Of a DNA stretch of 64,000 nucleotides, positions 1 to 8,429 are shown piece after piece. Both the position numbers and the translations under genes were made by a program. The first letter of the stretch is position 1. Each line of letters starts with the position of its first letter. This DNA comes from Sediminicola arcticus (GTDB taxonomy: Bacteria; Bacteroidota; Bacteroidia; Flavobacteriales; Flavobacteriaceae), in NCBI RefSeq assembly GCF_040566695.1, contig NZ_JBEXAE010000001.1, forward strand, positions 620,001 through 684,000, given 5' to 3'. The notes below the pieces were generated by a model. It saw nothing but the letters and a program-made list of their open reading frames with translations, was not told the origin of the DNA and did not search any database.

Positions 1-463
1 CCGTTTCATCTTTTCCCCTAAAGCCTTCAGAATAGGGCACATCTCCAAAAATATCTGTTAAGGCAGCGGTCATATAGGCCTTTAAAATAAGAGCGGGACC
101 TTCATAAACGGCATAGGTTTCCACTGTGCGTGCCTGGTTCAAGATAATTTCATTATCACGGAGATTTTTATAGAAAATGGGCCAAGGATTACCACCCAAT
201 TGCGGGGATTTTAGGTTGTGCCTATCAAAAAGGTTAAAATCTAACGCCGTCGTATATTGTCCTAAGAGGTTTCCTGCTGTGAAGCCTTCATAAGACATTT
301 GTTCTCCATAGTCATAAATCACTTGGCGCAAGAGTAAACTTGGTTGTACACTAACAGGTGCATTCGGATTTGTATTGATTTCCTCAAAATCCTTAGTGCA
401 AGAGGTAATAACGGCCAAAGCCATTATATATCCCCAAATTTTTATGTGTATATAATTTTTCAT
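1..463 (-). CDS. SusD/RagB-like nutrient-binding outer membrane lipoprotein (partial, cut by window edge)
   Basis: Only the first 154 codons are in the window; the rest lies beyond base 1. The protein starts MKNYIHIKIW and has a lipobox ending in Cys22 (AVITSC), followed by the typical mature start CTKDFEEINTNPNAP. An inner Met14 is an alternative start. SusD proteins are surface lipoproteins that cap a SusC channel and bind an oligosaccharide or peptide before import. The gene lies 9 bp downstream of the SusC gene on the same strand, the usual susC-susD order. The substrate cannot be told from this fragment. No sign of decay is visible; the truncation is only the window boundary. Confidence 0.9.
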   Translation of the reverse strand, partial: MKNYIHIKIWGYIMALAVITSCTKDFEEINTNPNAPVSVQPSLLLRQVIYDYGEQMSYEGFTAGNLLGQYTTALDFNLFDRHNLKSPQLGGNPWPIFYKNLRDNEIILNQARTVETYAVYEGPALILKAYMTAALTDIFGDVPYSEGFRGKDET

Positions 464-472
464 CTTTCTTTT

Positions 473-3400
473 TTAAAAATTAAATCCAGTTTTTATCCCT
501 ATACTTCTAGTGGTGGCATAGGACATGTCTTCTACACCGCTTACAAAGCCTTGCCCTTGTACCGCTAGTTGTTCAGGATCAAAATGCGGGTTTTCTGTGA
601 AGGCAAATAAATTTCTGCCAATTAGGGATATTCGTAGATTCGCATCGGTTTTAAAAACGTTCAGGTTATCAAAGGTATACCCAATGGCTACCTGTCTTAA
701 TTTTAAAAAGGAAGCATCGTAGGTGTTGTTTTCTTCATGGTTCCTATCGTAGAATTGACGGTAATAACTTTCGGCGGTAACAGCTACTGTATTAGGTTGG
801 TAAACTGTAGCACTAGGTGTACCTACATTAACCACGCCTCTAGGTATAATTCCAGTTTCTGGTCTAAAGGAAGTTTCTGCCAATTGTCCCCCAACGTTGC
901 CTAAGGCTCTAGTTCTTGAAACAATTATACCTCCTTGTTTCCAATCCCAGAGAACACCTAAATCCCAATTTTTATATTGAAATTGATTACTAAAGCCCAG
1001 CATAAAGTCCGGATTGTAATTTCCTAATTTCTGTAAGTTGTTATCAGCAATGTAGCGTCCTTGATCCGTTAGGATAAAGTCCCCATTTTCATTCTTTAGA
1101 TAGCCAGTACCGTAAAGGTCACCAACCCTACCACCTTCTTCAACCTGTAAAAATACCGTTTGGTTTTGACTATCGTATATTCTGGAATAGGCCAACGTTA
1201 GCCTACCATCATCTTGAGGGAGGTCTTCAACTATAGCTTTATTAGTGCTAAAATTCAAAGTACTTTTCCAGGTAAAATTGAAAGTAGCAATTGGCGTTAT
1301 CCCCGCAATAATTTCTATTCCTTTTGATCTAACAGCGCCGCCGTTGACAACTTGTTGGGTATATCCAGATGATATGCCAATAGGGAGAGAAATAATTTGA
1401 TCTTTGGTTAACGCATTGTAATAACTTACATCAAAATTTAAGCGGTCCTTAAAAAATCGAATATCAGCACCAACCTCAAAGGAACTTGTGGTTTCTGGTT
1501 TCAGATTTGGGTTTGGAATGGTGTTTTGATCGCTAAAAGTGGGCTGTCCGTTAAAAGGGGTTTGGGCTACAAATGCACCGGTTGTTTGGTACGGATTAGT
1601 ATCATTACCCACTTGGGCGTAGCTTGCTCGTAGTTTGGCAAAAGAAACAATTTCAGGAAGATCGGCAACTTCAGAAAGGATGAAGCTACTGGAGACCGAA
1701 GGGTAAAAGAAAGAAGTATTGTCCACCGAAAATGGTGTGGCTAAAGAGCTCGACCAGTCGTTACGACCAGTGATGTCCACAAACAAAAAATTTTTATAAC
1801 CAAACTTTGCTAAACCATAAAAACTATTGATGCGTTTTTGTGATTCGAATTCAAAAACCTCAATCGGTGAGGCGGCATTTGAAAGTTTGAATATTCCTGG
1901 TTGTGCCAGGCTTGTGGTTTGTGATTGATTTGTAGCGGCCATTTGGTCCATTCTATTGCCGCCTAAGGAAACGTCAACTTTAAAATCATTAAACCTATTG
2001 GTGTAATTTAAAAGAAAATCTGTGTTGATTTCCCTAAAAAATACATCATGCTCTGCATATCCGCCATTTCTAAAACGGTTAGAGCTGAAAGCTCGTTTCA
2101 ATTGGCGCAATTCATTAGAATAGTCCATTCCCGTGCGAATTGTAGCACTGAGATGATCTGATATGGTGTATTTGGCTGAAATATTACCAAAAACCCTATC
2201 TCTGTTAAAAGAGTTCGTATTTTCTTTTAGAATAAAATAAGGGTTGTCAAAGAAGGTATAGTTATAAGAATACTGTTGCAGTCCTTCCAAACCAGGCTGC
2301 CAATAATCCTTTAAGTTATTAATGTTTAGGGAACGAGGCCCCCAAGCTACAAGGGAGTAATTTACATTTTCAGAGCCGTACCCATTTGAAGGTCTATTGT
2401 CACTCTGAGAATTCACATAGCTAATGGAAGAGTTGATACTTAATTTAGCTGTTGGCGAAAATCCTAAGCGGGCACTTATTGTTTGGCGGTCTAAATTTAC
2501 TCCCGGAATAATAGATTCACTGCGAAGATCTGTAAAAGATAATCGGTAGTTGCCTTTATCAAATCCTGAGGAAATTGATAGGTTGTTGATGGTGGTGGTC
2601 CCTGTTTCGTAAAAGTCTTTTAAATTGTCAGGATTGGAAACAAAAGGGGTGGGAGTAATCGCAATACCATCGTATAACGCTGTATCGCCACCTCGCACTG
2701 TTCGGCCGTCTGGCAAAAGAACAGGACTGTCGAACTGGGGTACTAAAATCCCTTGGTCTAATCGCGGACCCCAGCTATAGGTAATATTGTCGTTTGTTCC
2801 CCCTCCTAGGCCATCAACAAACGCAAATTGCCCCGAATTTCCTTGGCCGAATTCATTTTGGAACTCGGGAAGTTTAAATGCAGAATCCACAAAGAAGCTC
2901 GAATTATAACTAATTCCAAGCCCTTTGCTAGTAGATCCATTTTTAGTTTCTATAACAATAACACCATTGGAAGCCCGTGTACCGTATAAGGCGGCTGCAC
3001 TTGGACCTTTAAGTACGGATACCTCTGCAATATCATCCGGATTTACCTCCATCGCTCCGTTTCCAAAATCTATAGCTTGAAATCCGGCCGCCGCCTCATT
3101 GTTAAAATTGAAGACAGAGTTATTGTTGATAGGTACCCCATCTACCACAAAAAGCGGATTATTATTGGAAAAGGAAGCTTCACCCCTAATGGTTATCTTA
3201 GAGGAAGACCCTACCCCTGTAGCCCCTTGGTTAACAGTTACTCCTGCCAATTTTCCGGATAGGTTGTCTAAAAAATTCACCGATTTAACTTCAGTTAGCC
3301 CTTTTGTGTCTAGACTTTGTACCACATAGCCTAATTCCTTACTTTCCCTTTTAAGGCCAAAGGCAGTAAGTACTACTTCTTCCAATTCCTGACTGGATTC

Positions 3401-3676
3401 ACGTAATACCAAATTGATTATAGCCCTATTGCGTATTGCAATTATTTGCGTTTGTAGGCCTAAGGCTGAAAACTCTAAGGAACCATAGGTGTCAGGAATA
3501 TTAATAGCATATTCTCCGTCATCGTTGGTGGTGGTACCTTTATTGGTTCCAACATATATAATATTCACACCAGGCAGAGCTTCCCCTATTTCCGAGGTGA
3601 CCTTTCCTGAAATAATAGTTTGTGATGATCCAAATGCAAAAAAGCATAGGGCCGTTAATAAAACGATTTGCTTCAT
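473..3676 (-). CDS. SusC/RagA family TonB-linked outer membrane transporter
   Basis: This 1067-residue protein has the full SusC layout. A signal peptide (about residues 1-18) is followed by a carboxypeptidase-regulatory-like beta-sandwich (about 20-95, ISGKVTSEIGEALPGVNI). The SusC signature near residue 105 (LTAFGLKRESKELGYVVQ) and the plug domain (SSKITIRGEASF, NPLFVVDGVPINNN) come next. The remainder is a large beta-barrel ending in an aromatic residue (KTGFNF), as expected for BamA-dependent insertion. It imports ligands captured by the adjacent SusD, driven by TonB-ExbBD. No glycoside hydrolase, peptidase or ECF/anti-sigma pair is adjacent, so the substrate is unknown. Length is typical of the family. 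Confidence 0.96.
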   Translation of the reverse strand: MKQIVLLTALCFFAFGSSQTIISGKVTSEIGEALPGVNIIYVGTNKGTTTNDDGEYAINIPDTYGSLEFSALGLQTQIIAIRNRAIINLVLRESSQELEEVVLTAFGLKRESKELGYVVQSLDTKGLTEVKSVNFLDNLSGKLAGVTVNQGATGVGSSSKITIRGEASFSNNNPLFVVDGVPINNNSVFNFNNEAAAGFQAIDFGNGAMEVNPDDIAEVSVLKGPSAAALYGTRASNGVIVIETKNGSTSKGLGISYNSSFFVDSAFKLPEFQNEFGQGNSGQFAFVDGLGGGTNDNITYSWGPRLDQGILVPQFDSPVLLPDGRTVRGGDTALYDGIAITPTPFVSNPDNLKDFYETGTTTINNLSISSGFDKGNYRLSFTDLRSESIIPGVNLDRQTISARLGFSPTAKLSINSSISYVNSQSDNRPSNGYGSENVNYSLVAWGPRSLNINNLKDYWQPGLEGLQQYSYNYTFFDNPYFILKENTNSFNRDRVFGNISAKYTISDHLSATIRTGMDYSNELRQLKRAFSSNRFRNGGYAEHDVFFREINTDFLLNYTNRFNDFKVDVSLGGNRMDQMAATNQSQTTSLAQPGIFKLSNAASPIEVFEFESQKRINSFYGLAKFGYKNFLFVDITGRNDWSSSLATPFSVDNTSFFYPSVSSSFILSEVADLPEIVSFAKLRASYAQVGNDTNPYQTTGAFVAQTPFNGQPTFSDQNTIPNPNLKPETTSSFEVGADIRFFKDRLNFDVSYYNALTKDQIISLPIGISSGYTQQVVNGGAVRSKGIEIIAGITPIATFNFTWKSTLNFSTNKAIVEDLPQDDGRLTLAYSRIYDSQNQTVFLQVEEGGRVGDLYGTGYLKNENGDFILTDQGRYIADNNLQKLGNYNPDFMLGFSNQFQYKNWDLGVLWDWKQGGIIVSRTRALGNVGGQLAETSFRPETGIIPRGVVNVGTPSATVYQPNTVAVTAESYYRQFYDRNHEENNTYDASFLKLRQVAIGYTFDNLNVFKTDANLRISLIGRNLFAFTENPHFDPEQLAVQGQGFVSGVEDMSYATTRSIGIKTGFNF

Positions 3677-3739
3677 TTTAATTGTAATAAATGGAATAAT
3701 AACTATTTGTTTGGTGCAAGAGGTGAATGCTACTTGCTC

Positions 3740-4441
3740 TTAAGCTTGGTAAAGGTGAATTATAGGAGAACCCTTATTGTAGAAGCTATTTCCAAAGTCT
3801 TTGGAAAAAATATTTTGTGTGTGAGGTACTTCTTGACTTTTTACGCCAAGGATAGAAAGGATTAGATCAATAAAAACAGGAGGTAATGACGAATTGTATT
3901 TTATAAAATTTTTCAGGTCAGAAATACAATCTAGATCTGAAAGTGTCTCAAGTCTTGCAACAGAAATATTATTCTGTTGAACCAAATTAAGGACCGCAGT
4001 TGCAGTTCTGTTCGTCTGCCATGGTATATCCATCAATTTTGAGGCATCAAAATGGGATTTGTGGATACCCATAAGGTAGAAACCACCATCCGTGGAAGGA
4101 CCTAAAACAAATTCTCCTTTATCCAAATGAATGGAAGCACTTTTAATTTGGGATGCTTTTAATTCTGGAGTGTCATTACCAATAGTAATGACTTTGTCGA
4201 ATCCATGATCAAACACAGCTTGGATGGCATTGGTAAATCGCTCCCCAAAATTTGAGCCCGTTTGTTCGTGTTCCGTAAAAAGAAAATAGGAAAGCCCAGA
4301 TTTCTCAACTGTTTGTAATGTTTTTGCCGTTAGTTCGTAATATAATGCGTTGGCTTTTGGGATTGGCTTATGCCGCACTTCTTCCGAAGGGGAATAGGCA
4401 AAAACCAATACGGCCGTGGTCATATGTGATATTGAGGGCAT
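3740..4441 (-). CDS. DUF2064 / TIGR04282-type glycosyltransferase-like protein
   Basis: The 233-residue product has the DUF2064 nucleotidyl/glycosyl-transferase-like fold. GNDTPEL (about 88-94) and the loop GPSTDGGFYLMG (about 114-125) are the family's nucleotide-sugar-binding motifs, followed by WQTNRTATAVLN. Many database entries in this family are named arsenosugar-biosynthesis glycosyltransferase, but no arsenic gene is nearby, so that name should not be transferred. The likely start is either Met1 or Met7 (MTTAVLVFAYSP), the latter fitting the first beta-strand better. It lies 63 bp upstream of susC on the same strand; co-transcription is possible but not shown. Confidence 0.8.
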   Translation of the reverse strand: MPSISHMTTAVLVFAYSPSEEVRHKPIPKANALYYELTAKTLQTVEKSGLSYFLFTEHEQTGSNFGERFTNAIQAVFDHGFDKVITIGNDTPELKASQIKSASIHLDKGEFVLGPSTDGGFYLMGIHKSHFDASKLMDIPWQTNRTATAVLNLVQQNNISVARLETLSDLDCISDLKNFIKYNSSLPPVFIDLILSILGVKSQEVPHTQNIFSKDFGNSFYNKGSPIIHLYQA

Positions 4442-4750
4442 AAAAACAAATACTTTGTACTATTTACGTTAAAAAGGTGTTAAGTGTTTGGTCGAAGGAG
4501 CAACTTTTTAATTACAAGTTCCTAAAAATTTAACATTTTGCAATTTTTGTTAATTGGATAAGGGAATTTTTTTAAGCGTAAAGGTTAAAATTCAGAACAA
4601 GAGTTTCATAGTTTTGTTTAGGAATTTACATTTTGAACTAATTTCGACTTTGCGCCTATTTTAATAGTTCAAATCAATTTTTAAAAGGGTTGAGATGGCT
4701 GCTGGGTTGGGACAGAATTGCGCTGTAAATAAAAACAGTAACATAAAATC
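4442..4750. other. Non-coding interval with a putative promoter
   Basis: No convincing reading frame lies in this AT-rich gap between the divergent DUF2064 gene and the oxidoreductase remnant. On the + strand TAGTTTTG at 4609-4616 matches the Bacteroidota -7 element TAnnTTTG and could be the old promoter of the remnant. No clear -33 TTTG is seen at the expected 19-21 bp spacing. Confidence 0.4.
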
Positions 4751-4930
4751 ATGAACAAAACTATTCTGTTGGACAACAGACCTGAAGCTATAAAACAATT
4801 GGGACTGGGGTTGGGAGAAAGTAAATTAACTTACAAAGAGATCATTGTGGAGGGCTTTGAAAAAACACCCCAAGCCCTTATAGCTCTTTTAAAAGGAAAG
4901 AACAAAGGCAAGATGATTACTAAAGTTTAA
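4751..4930 (+). pseudogene. Internally deleted NADP-dependent MDR oxidoreductase (CurA/YncB-like) remnant
   Basis: A 59-codon frame starts MNKTILLDNRPE, the usual N-terminus of flavobacterial NADP-dependent medium-chain reductases. It then runs directly into what is normally their extreme C-terminus (EAIKQLG, KLTYKEIIVEGFEKTPQA, LLKGKNKGKMITKV). Full-length members have roughly 330 residues, so about 270 internal residues, including the whole NAD(P)-binding Rossmann domain, are missing while both ends and the frame remain. The simplest reading is a single in-frame deletion. The product cannot be an enzyme. An intact paralogue may exist elsewhere in the genome. The family assignment is from remembered consensus, not a search. 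Confidence 0.75.
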
Positions 4931-5312
4931 ATGGTTTTTTAGGCAACGCCTAGTAACCATGATCGTTTTTGAGAATGACAGCTTTTCTTCTTAATTAGTA
5001 AATCTCTAGGAGTCATGATGGAAATAGAAAGAATAATTGATGTATTTACTAAAACCGACCAATTAGTCGGTTTTAGTAATACTTAAATAACAGTTCCTAT
5101 AACAATTTAAAGACTATTAGGTTATTTTGATCGTTGATTTACATGATGTTTATAAAAGGCTGGGTAGGCATTACAACTTACAGACCAAGTGGTTTGCAAT
5201 CCCCCTTCTTTTACAAATACAAAATAGTGTATTATGGGTTTAAAAATGGTAGTTTTGATCAATTCAGTATCAGATTTTTCCTTGAAGAATTGAAAAAAAT
5301 AGTAATTGAATT
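4931..5312. other. Non-coding interval with hairpin, inverted repeat and putative patatin promoter
   Basis: Just after the remnant, 4931-4960 can fold with ATGGTT/AACCAT outer arms around TAGGC-AAC-GCCTA, possibly an old terminator. A perfect 14-bp inverted repeat lies at 5046-5079. TAGTTTTG at 5250-5257 matches the -7 element and probably starts the patatin transcript. A possible 62-codon frame at 5134-5322 has no family features and overlaps the patatin start, so I do not call it. Confidence 0.5.
5046..5079. repeat. Perfect 14-bp inverted repeat (operator-like)
   Basis: The arms TTACTAAAACCGAC and GTCGGTTTTAGTAA are exact reverse complements separated by CAATTA. There is no T-tract after the right arm, so it is not an obvious terminator. 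The core ACCGAC-N6-GTCGGT resembles operators bound by TetR-family repressors, but no such regulator is encoded nearby. It lies between a decayed gene and the patatin gene and could be a relic operator or could control the latter. Confidence 0.6.
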
Positions 5313-6110
5313 ATGGAAGTAACGGAGTTGCAATCTAAATCAGTGGGCTTGGTGTTATCCGGAGGAGGAGTTAAAGGTATGGCTCATATTGGCATGCTCA
5401 AAGCTTTGGACGAATATGGAATCGCTGCCAATGTAATCTCAGGTACCAGTGTTGGAGCCTTGGTTGGGGCCCTATATGCCAATGGTAATCCAGTATCGGA
5501 CATGCTTCATTTTTTTAAGGAAACTCCTTTGTTCCGATATAATTTTATGACTATTTTAAAACCAGGCCTTTTGGATACGGAGCGCTATTTCGATTTATTT
5601 AAGGCGTATTTTCCCGAAGATTCCTTTTCTAAATTGGAGCGTAAACTTCATGTGGTGGCCACAGACCTCCAAAAAGGAGATCAAAAAGTATTTTCAGAGG
5701 GGGAATTAATCAGACCCTTATTAGCTTCGGCAGCATTGCCTCCGCTTTTTAGTCCCGTAAGTATTCAGGGCAATTTATATGCAGACGGTGGTATCATGAA
5801 CAATTTCCCTTATACTGAAATCGGAAATACTTCAGATTTTATCATTGGAAGCAATGTTTCCAGCATAAAGGAAATTGGGAAGAACTCCATTAGCACCTCT
5901 TTTCAGCTTGCTAGTAGGACCACGGCTTTAATGATCTATGCTATAAATAAGGAAAAGATCCAAAAATGTGATCTTGTATTTGAACCCAAGGAGCTGGAAT
6001 TGATAGGAATATTAGATAAAAAGGGAATAGAAAAAGCGTATGCTATTGGGTATGAACACGCTGCTAGAAAATTGGACGAGGTTATGGGTAAATCCAAAGC
6101 CCTAAAATAA
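5313..6110 (+). CDS. Patatin-like phospholipase (RssA type)
   Basis: This 265-residue protein has all patatin landmarks: the glycine-rich oxyanion loop GGGVKGMAHIG (about 17-27), the nucleophile elbow GTSVG with Ser46, and the second dyad residue in DGG (Asp158) followed by IMNNFP. It should act as a serine acyl hydrolase on lipids through a Ser-Asp dyad. There is no signal peptide or C-terminal barrel, so it is the short cytoplasmic RssA-like type, not the secreted PlpD type. The ATG at 5313 sits about 55 bp after a TAGTTTTG promoter element. It stands alone and ends at a terminator shared with the convergent reductase gene. Confidence 0.93.
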   Translation: MEVTELQSKSVGLVLSGGGVKGMAHIGMLKALDEYGIAANVISGTSVGALVGALYANGNPVSDMLHFFKETPLFRYNFMTILKPGLLDTERYFDLFKAYFPEDSFSKLERKLHVVATDLQKGDQKVFSEGELIRPLLASAALPPLFSPVSIQGNLYADGGIMNNFPYTEIGNTSDFIIGSNVSSIKEIGKNSISTSFQLASRTTALMIYAINKEKIQKCDLVFEPKELELIGILDKKGIEKAYAIGYEHAARKLDEVMGKSKALK

Positions 6111-6138
6111 AAAACACCACTTAATAGGTGGTGTTTTT
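6111..6138. terminator. Bidirectional intrinsic terminator
   Basis: AAAACACCAC and GTGGTGTTTT form a perfect stem with a 7-nt loop, with A and T runs on either side. It lies between the convergent patatin and ferredoxin-reductase genes and can serve both. Confidence 0.9.
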
Positions 6139-6160
6139 TATTTTATGTTTTCTTGATGGG

Positions 6161-7210
6161 TTATACATCATCGTAATCTACTTTCAACGTTGGCGTGGTA
6201 GGATGTGCCTGACATGTCAAAATTAACCCTTCTGCTATCTCTCCATCTGTCAAAATTTGGTTTTTCACCATTTCTGCTTTCCCTTCGGTTACCCTGGCAA
6301 TACAACTACTGCAAACTCCTCCTTGGCATGAATAGGGTGCATCAATGTTTTCTTTAAGAACGGCGTCCAAGACTAGCGTCTTTTTATCCATGGAAAAGGT
6401 AAATTCCTCATCATCCAAGGTTATAGTTATTTGGGATTGCCCTTCAATATGCTCAGGAAGTTCATCCATTATTTCGGTAGAGGTAAATAACTCAAAGTGA
6501 ATCTTATCCTCAGAAATACTAGCTTCTTTTAAAGTATCAGTTACCAGATTTATCATGGCTTCCGGACCACATAGATAGTAATCATCAAAATTGATATCCT
6601 TGTGTTTGTTATTTAAAGCAAAGTTCACCGTTGAAACATCTATACGTCCAAAAAGTGAATCCGCTTCCTGCTCTTGGCTACAGATAAAATAAATAAAAAA
6701 CCGATTGGCATATTCCAATTGTAGTTTTACCAATTCTGTGTAAAACATGGTTTCTTTGTACGATTTGTTCCCATAGACCAGCATGAATTTGTTCTTTGGG
6801 TTACTAGCCAAAACAGTACGGGCAATACTGATGATAGGCGTTATTCCACTCCCTGCAGCAAAAGCGGCAACGTTTTTCACCTTATCGGTTGGTTTAAATA
6901 AAAATCTCCCTTCTGGGGGCATTACCTCCAACACGTCTCCCGCTGAAATTTTTGAATTAGCATAGTCAGAAAAACCGCCTTTGTCTACTTTCTTCACACC
7001 TATAGTAATATTACCACAAGATGGGGAAGAACTTATTGAATAAGCCCTTCTCAATTCTATGCCTTTAATTTCTTTTTTTATAGTGATATACTGACCTGAC
7101 GTAAATAAAAAAGTCTGGATAAGATTTTTTGGAATGGTAAAAGTGATCGCAACGGAATCTGCTGTAAGTGATTTTACTTGATGAACCGTTAGGGAATGAA
7201 AATCTGCCAT
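6161..7210 (-). CDS. Ferredoxin-NADP reductase-like flavoprotein with C-terminal 2Fe-2S domain (PaaE-like)
   Basis: The start is taken as the ATG at 7210 (MADFHSLTV); an upstream in-frame TTG at 7228 adds only six residues and lies in the promoter. The protein (349 residues) has an FAD-binding domain (RRAYSISSSP), an NAD(P)-binding domain (GSGITPIISIA, YLCGPEAMI) and a C-terminal plant-type ferredoxin domain with CQGGVCSSC and a fourth Cys in LTCQAHP. This order is that of PaaE and related oxygenase reductases, which pass electrons from NAD(P)H through FAD and 2Fe-2S to a partner. No paa genes or oxygenase are adjacent, so its partner is unknown. It is divergent from padR. Confidence 0.88.
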   Translation of the reverse strand: MADFHSLTVHQVKSLTADSVAITFTIPKNLIQTFLFTSGQYITIKKEIKGIELRRAYSISSSPSCGNITIGVKKVDKGGFSDYANSKISAGDVLEVMPPEGRFLFKPTDKVKNVAAFAAGSGITPIISIARTVLASNPKNKFMLVYGNKSYKETMFYTELVKLQLEYANRFFIYFICSQEQEADSLFGRIDVSTVNFALNNKHKDINFDDYYLCGPEAMINLVTDTLKEASISEDKIHFELFTSTEIMDELPEHIEGQSQITITLDDEEFTFSMDKKTLVLDAVLKENIDAPYSCQGGVCSSCIARVTEGKAEMVKNQILTDGEIAEGLILTCQAHPTTPTLKVDYDDV

Positions 7211-7225
7211 AGAATAAATTTCTCG

Positions 7226-7255
7226 CAAAATTAAGCAAAGCGCAGTTGATACAAA
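7226..7255 (-). promoter_or_regulatory. Promoter of the PaaE-like reductase gene
   Basis: Reading the minus strand, TTTG (7252-7255) is followed after 18 bp by TAATTTTG (7226-7233). This fits the Bacteroidota primary promoter pattern TTTG-N(about 19)-TAnnTTTG and gives a short leader before the ATG at 7210. It supports the downstream ATG over the TTG start. Confidence 0.6.
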
Positions 7256-7284
7256 ATGGGATTATGAAAAATTTATACCTAAAA

Positions 7285-7315
7285 TTCTTATGTATAAGAA
7301 AATTAGCTATATTTG
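7285..7315 (+). promoter_or_regulatory. padR promoter with operator-like inverted repeat
   Basis: TATATTTG at 7308-7315 is a perfect -7 element, about 12 bp before the padR ATG. The inverted repeat TTCTTAT-GT-ATAAGAA at 7285-7300 covers the position where the -33 element and the spacer would be. A repressor bound there would block polymerase, so this is a good candidate for autoregulation by PadR. The binding itself is inference. Confidence 0.55.
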
Positions 7316-7326
7316 AGTCTGTTGTT

Positions 7327-7671
7327 ATGATTATGGGAAACGCCAAATTGTATAAGGGAAGTTTAAACACCATCATTTTAAAATTGCTGGAGGAGCAGGG
7401 TAAAATGTATGGCTATGAGATTACTCAAAAGGTAAAGGAATTGACCAAGGGGGAGCTGCAGATAACCGAAGGAGCGCTTTATCCCGCCCTGCATAAGTTG
7501 GAGGCGGAGGGTCTTTTGGATGTTGAGGTGGCCAAAGTAGAAAATAGATTGCGAAAGTATTATAAGCTTACTGAGGCGGGGGTAAAGGAAACAAAAAATA
7601 GATTGGCGGAACTGGAAGAATTTATTAGGAGCATGCAGCATTTGGTAAACCCCAATTGGAGTATTAATTAA
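7327..7671 (+). CDS. PadR family transcriptional regulator
   Basis: The 114-residue product starts MIMGNAKLYKGSLNTIILKLLEE and has the PadR winged-helix signature: MYGYEITQKVKE, then the invariant region EGALYPALHKLEAEGLL, the wing (ENRLRKYYKLTEAG) and a C-terminal dimerisation helix. The long upstream extension possible from 7246 crosses the promoter and is rejected; 7327 or 7333 is the start. It is the first gene of a four-gene unit ending in an ABC ATPase, a common way for PadR repressors to control an exporter of toxic or membrane-active compounds. Only 4 bp separate it from the next gene. Confidence 0.92.
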   Translation: MIMGNAKLYKGSLNTIILKLLEEQGKMYGYEITQKVKELTKGELQITEGALYPALHKLEAEGLLDVEVAKVENRLRKYYKLTEAGVKETKNRLAELEEFIRSMQHLVNPNWSIN

Positions 7672-7675
7672 TGGG

Positions 7676-8371
7676 ATGATGAATTTAAATCAAGATCAAA
7701 TACAGGAACTCTATACCTTCACTCGTAAACATTTTGTAGAGCATTACGACCTGCAAACAGAGATGGTAGACCACTTGGCCAATGGCATAGAGCTTCAATG
7801 GAAACAAACACCTACCCTTACATTTCACGAGGCCCTTAATAAGGAATTTAAAAAGTTTGGAATATTTGGGTTCCAAGATGTTATTAGCGAACGCGTGAAG
7901 GCTATGGAGAAAAGATATAGGGCCATCATCTGGCGGTTCTACAGGGAGTATTTTACATTGCCCAAAGTAGTCTTGACCCTGTTTTTAACCATGATCTATT
8001 TTAGTCTCCTAAGGGTGATGACCCAAGAGATGGTCTATTACTTTTTTGTTGCGAATAGTGCGGGTTTAATGATTCCCCTTTTTATTAGCAGCATTAGGTA
8101 TCGAAAAAAACTGAATGCCAAGCCGCGAAAATGGATGATGGAGGAAATGATTTTCAATCAAATGGGACTATTTAATTTGGGGATTCTTCCTTTACACCTA
8201 TTAAACCTTAACTTGCTCTCCCATAGATTTGTTCATAATCAATGGTTTTTATTGGCCCTTTCCTTTTTTCTTACCTGTTACATCCTTTTATTCTATATAA
8301 TTGCTTTCATTATTCCTACAAAAGCGGAACAGCTCCTTTCTGAGACCTATCCCGAATATAAATTGGCTTAA
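7676..8371 (+). CDS. Membrane protein of the PadR/ABC cassette, unknown function
   Basis: I recognise no named family. The first 80 or so residues form a soluble helical region (ELYTFTRKHFVEHYDLQTEMVDHLANGIE), resembling the small helical domain found before membrane segments in PadR-linked proteins (HAAS/DUF1700-like). About four hydrophobic segments follow: VVLTLFLTMIYFSLL, YYFFVANSAGLMIPLFI, LGILPLHLLNLNLL and FLLALSFFLTCYILLFYIIAFII. Its position directly after padR and before the DUF5687 permease and the ATPase suggests a role in the transporter or in sensing. Two ATG codons, 7676 and 7679, are in tandem. Confidence 0.75.
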   Translation: MMNLNQDQIQELYTFTRKHFVEHYDLQTEMVDHLANGIELQWKQTPTLTFHEALNKEFKKFGIFGFQDVISERVKAMEKRYRAIIWRFYREYFTLPKVVLTLFLTMIYFSLLRVMTQEMVYYFFVANSAGLMIPLFISSIRYRKKLNAKPRKWMMEEMIFNQMGLFNLGILPLHLLNLNLLSHRFVHNQWFLLALSFFLTCYILLFYIIAFIIPTKAEQLLSETYPEYKLA

Positions 8372-8429
8372 AAGTGTAACAATCTTTTCCTTTGAAATAC
8401 TAACCATCTAGAAAAACAAACCAACCTAT

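Noticed and set aside
1..463. SusD looks truncated
   Set aside because: The gene simply runs off the window; there is no stop or frameshift in the visible part.
5134..5322. 62-codon frame before the patatin gene
   Set aside because: No family motif, odd composition, overlap with the patatin start, and a likely promoter inside it.
7065..7376. 103-codon minus-strand frame across the padR/reductase promoter region
   Set aside because: It covers two promoters and the reductase start in another frame and has no recognisable domain.
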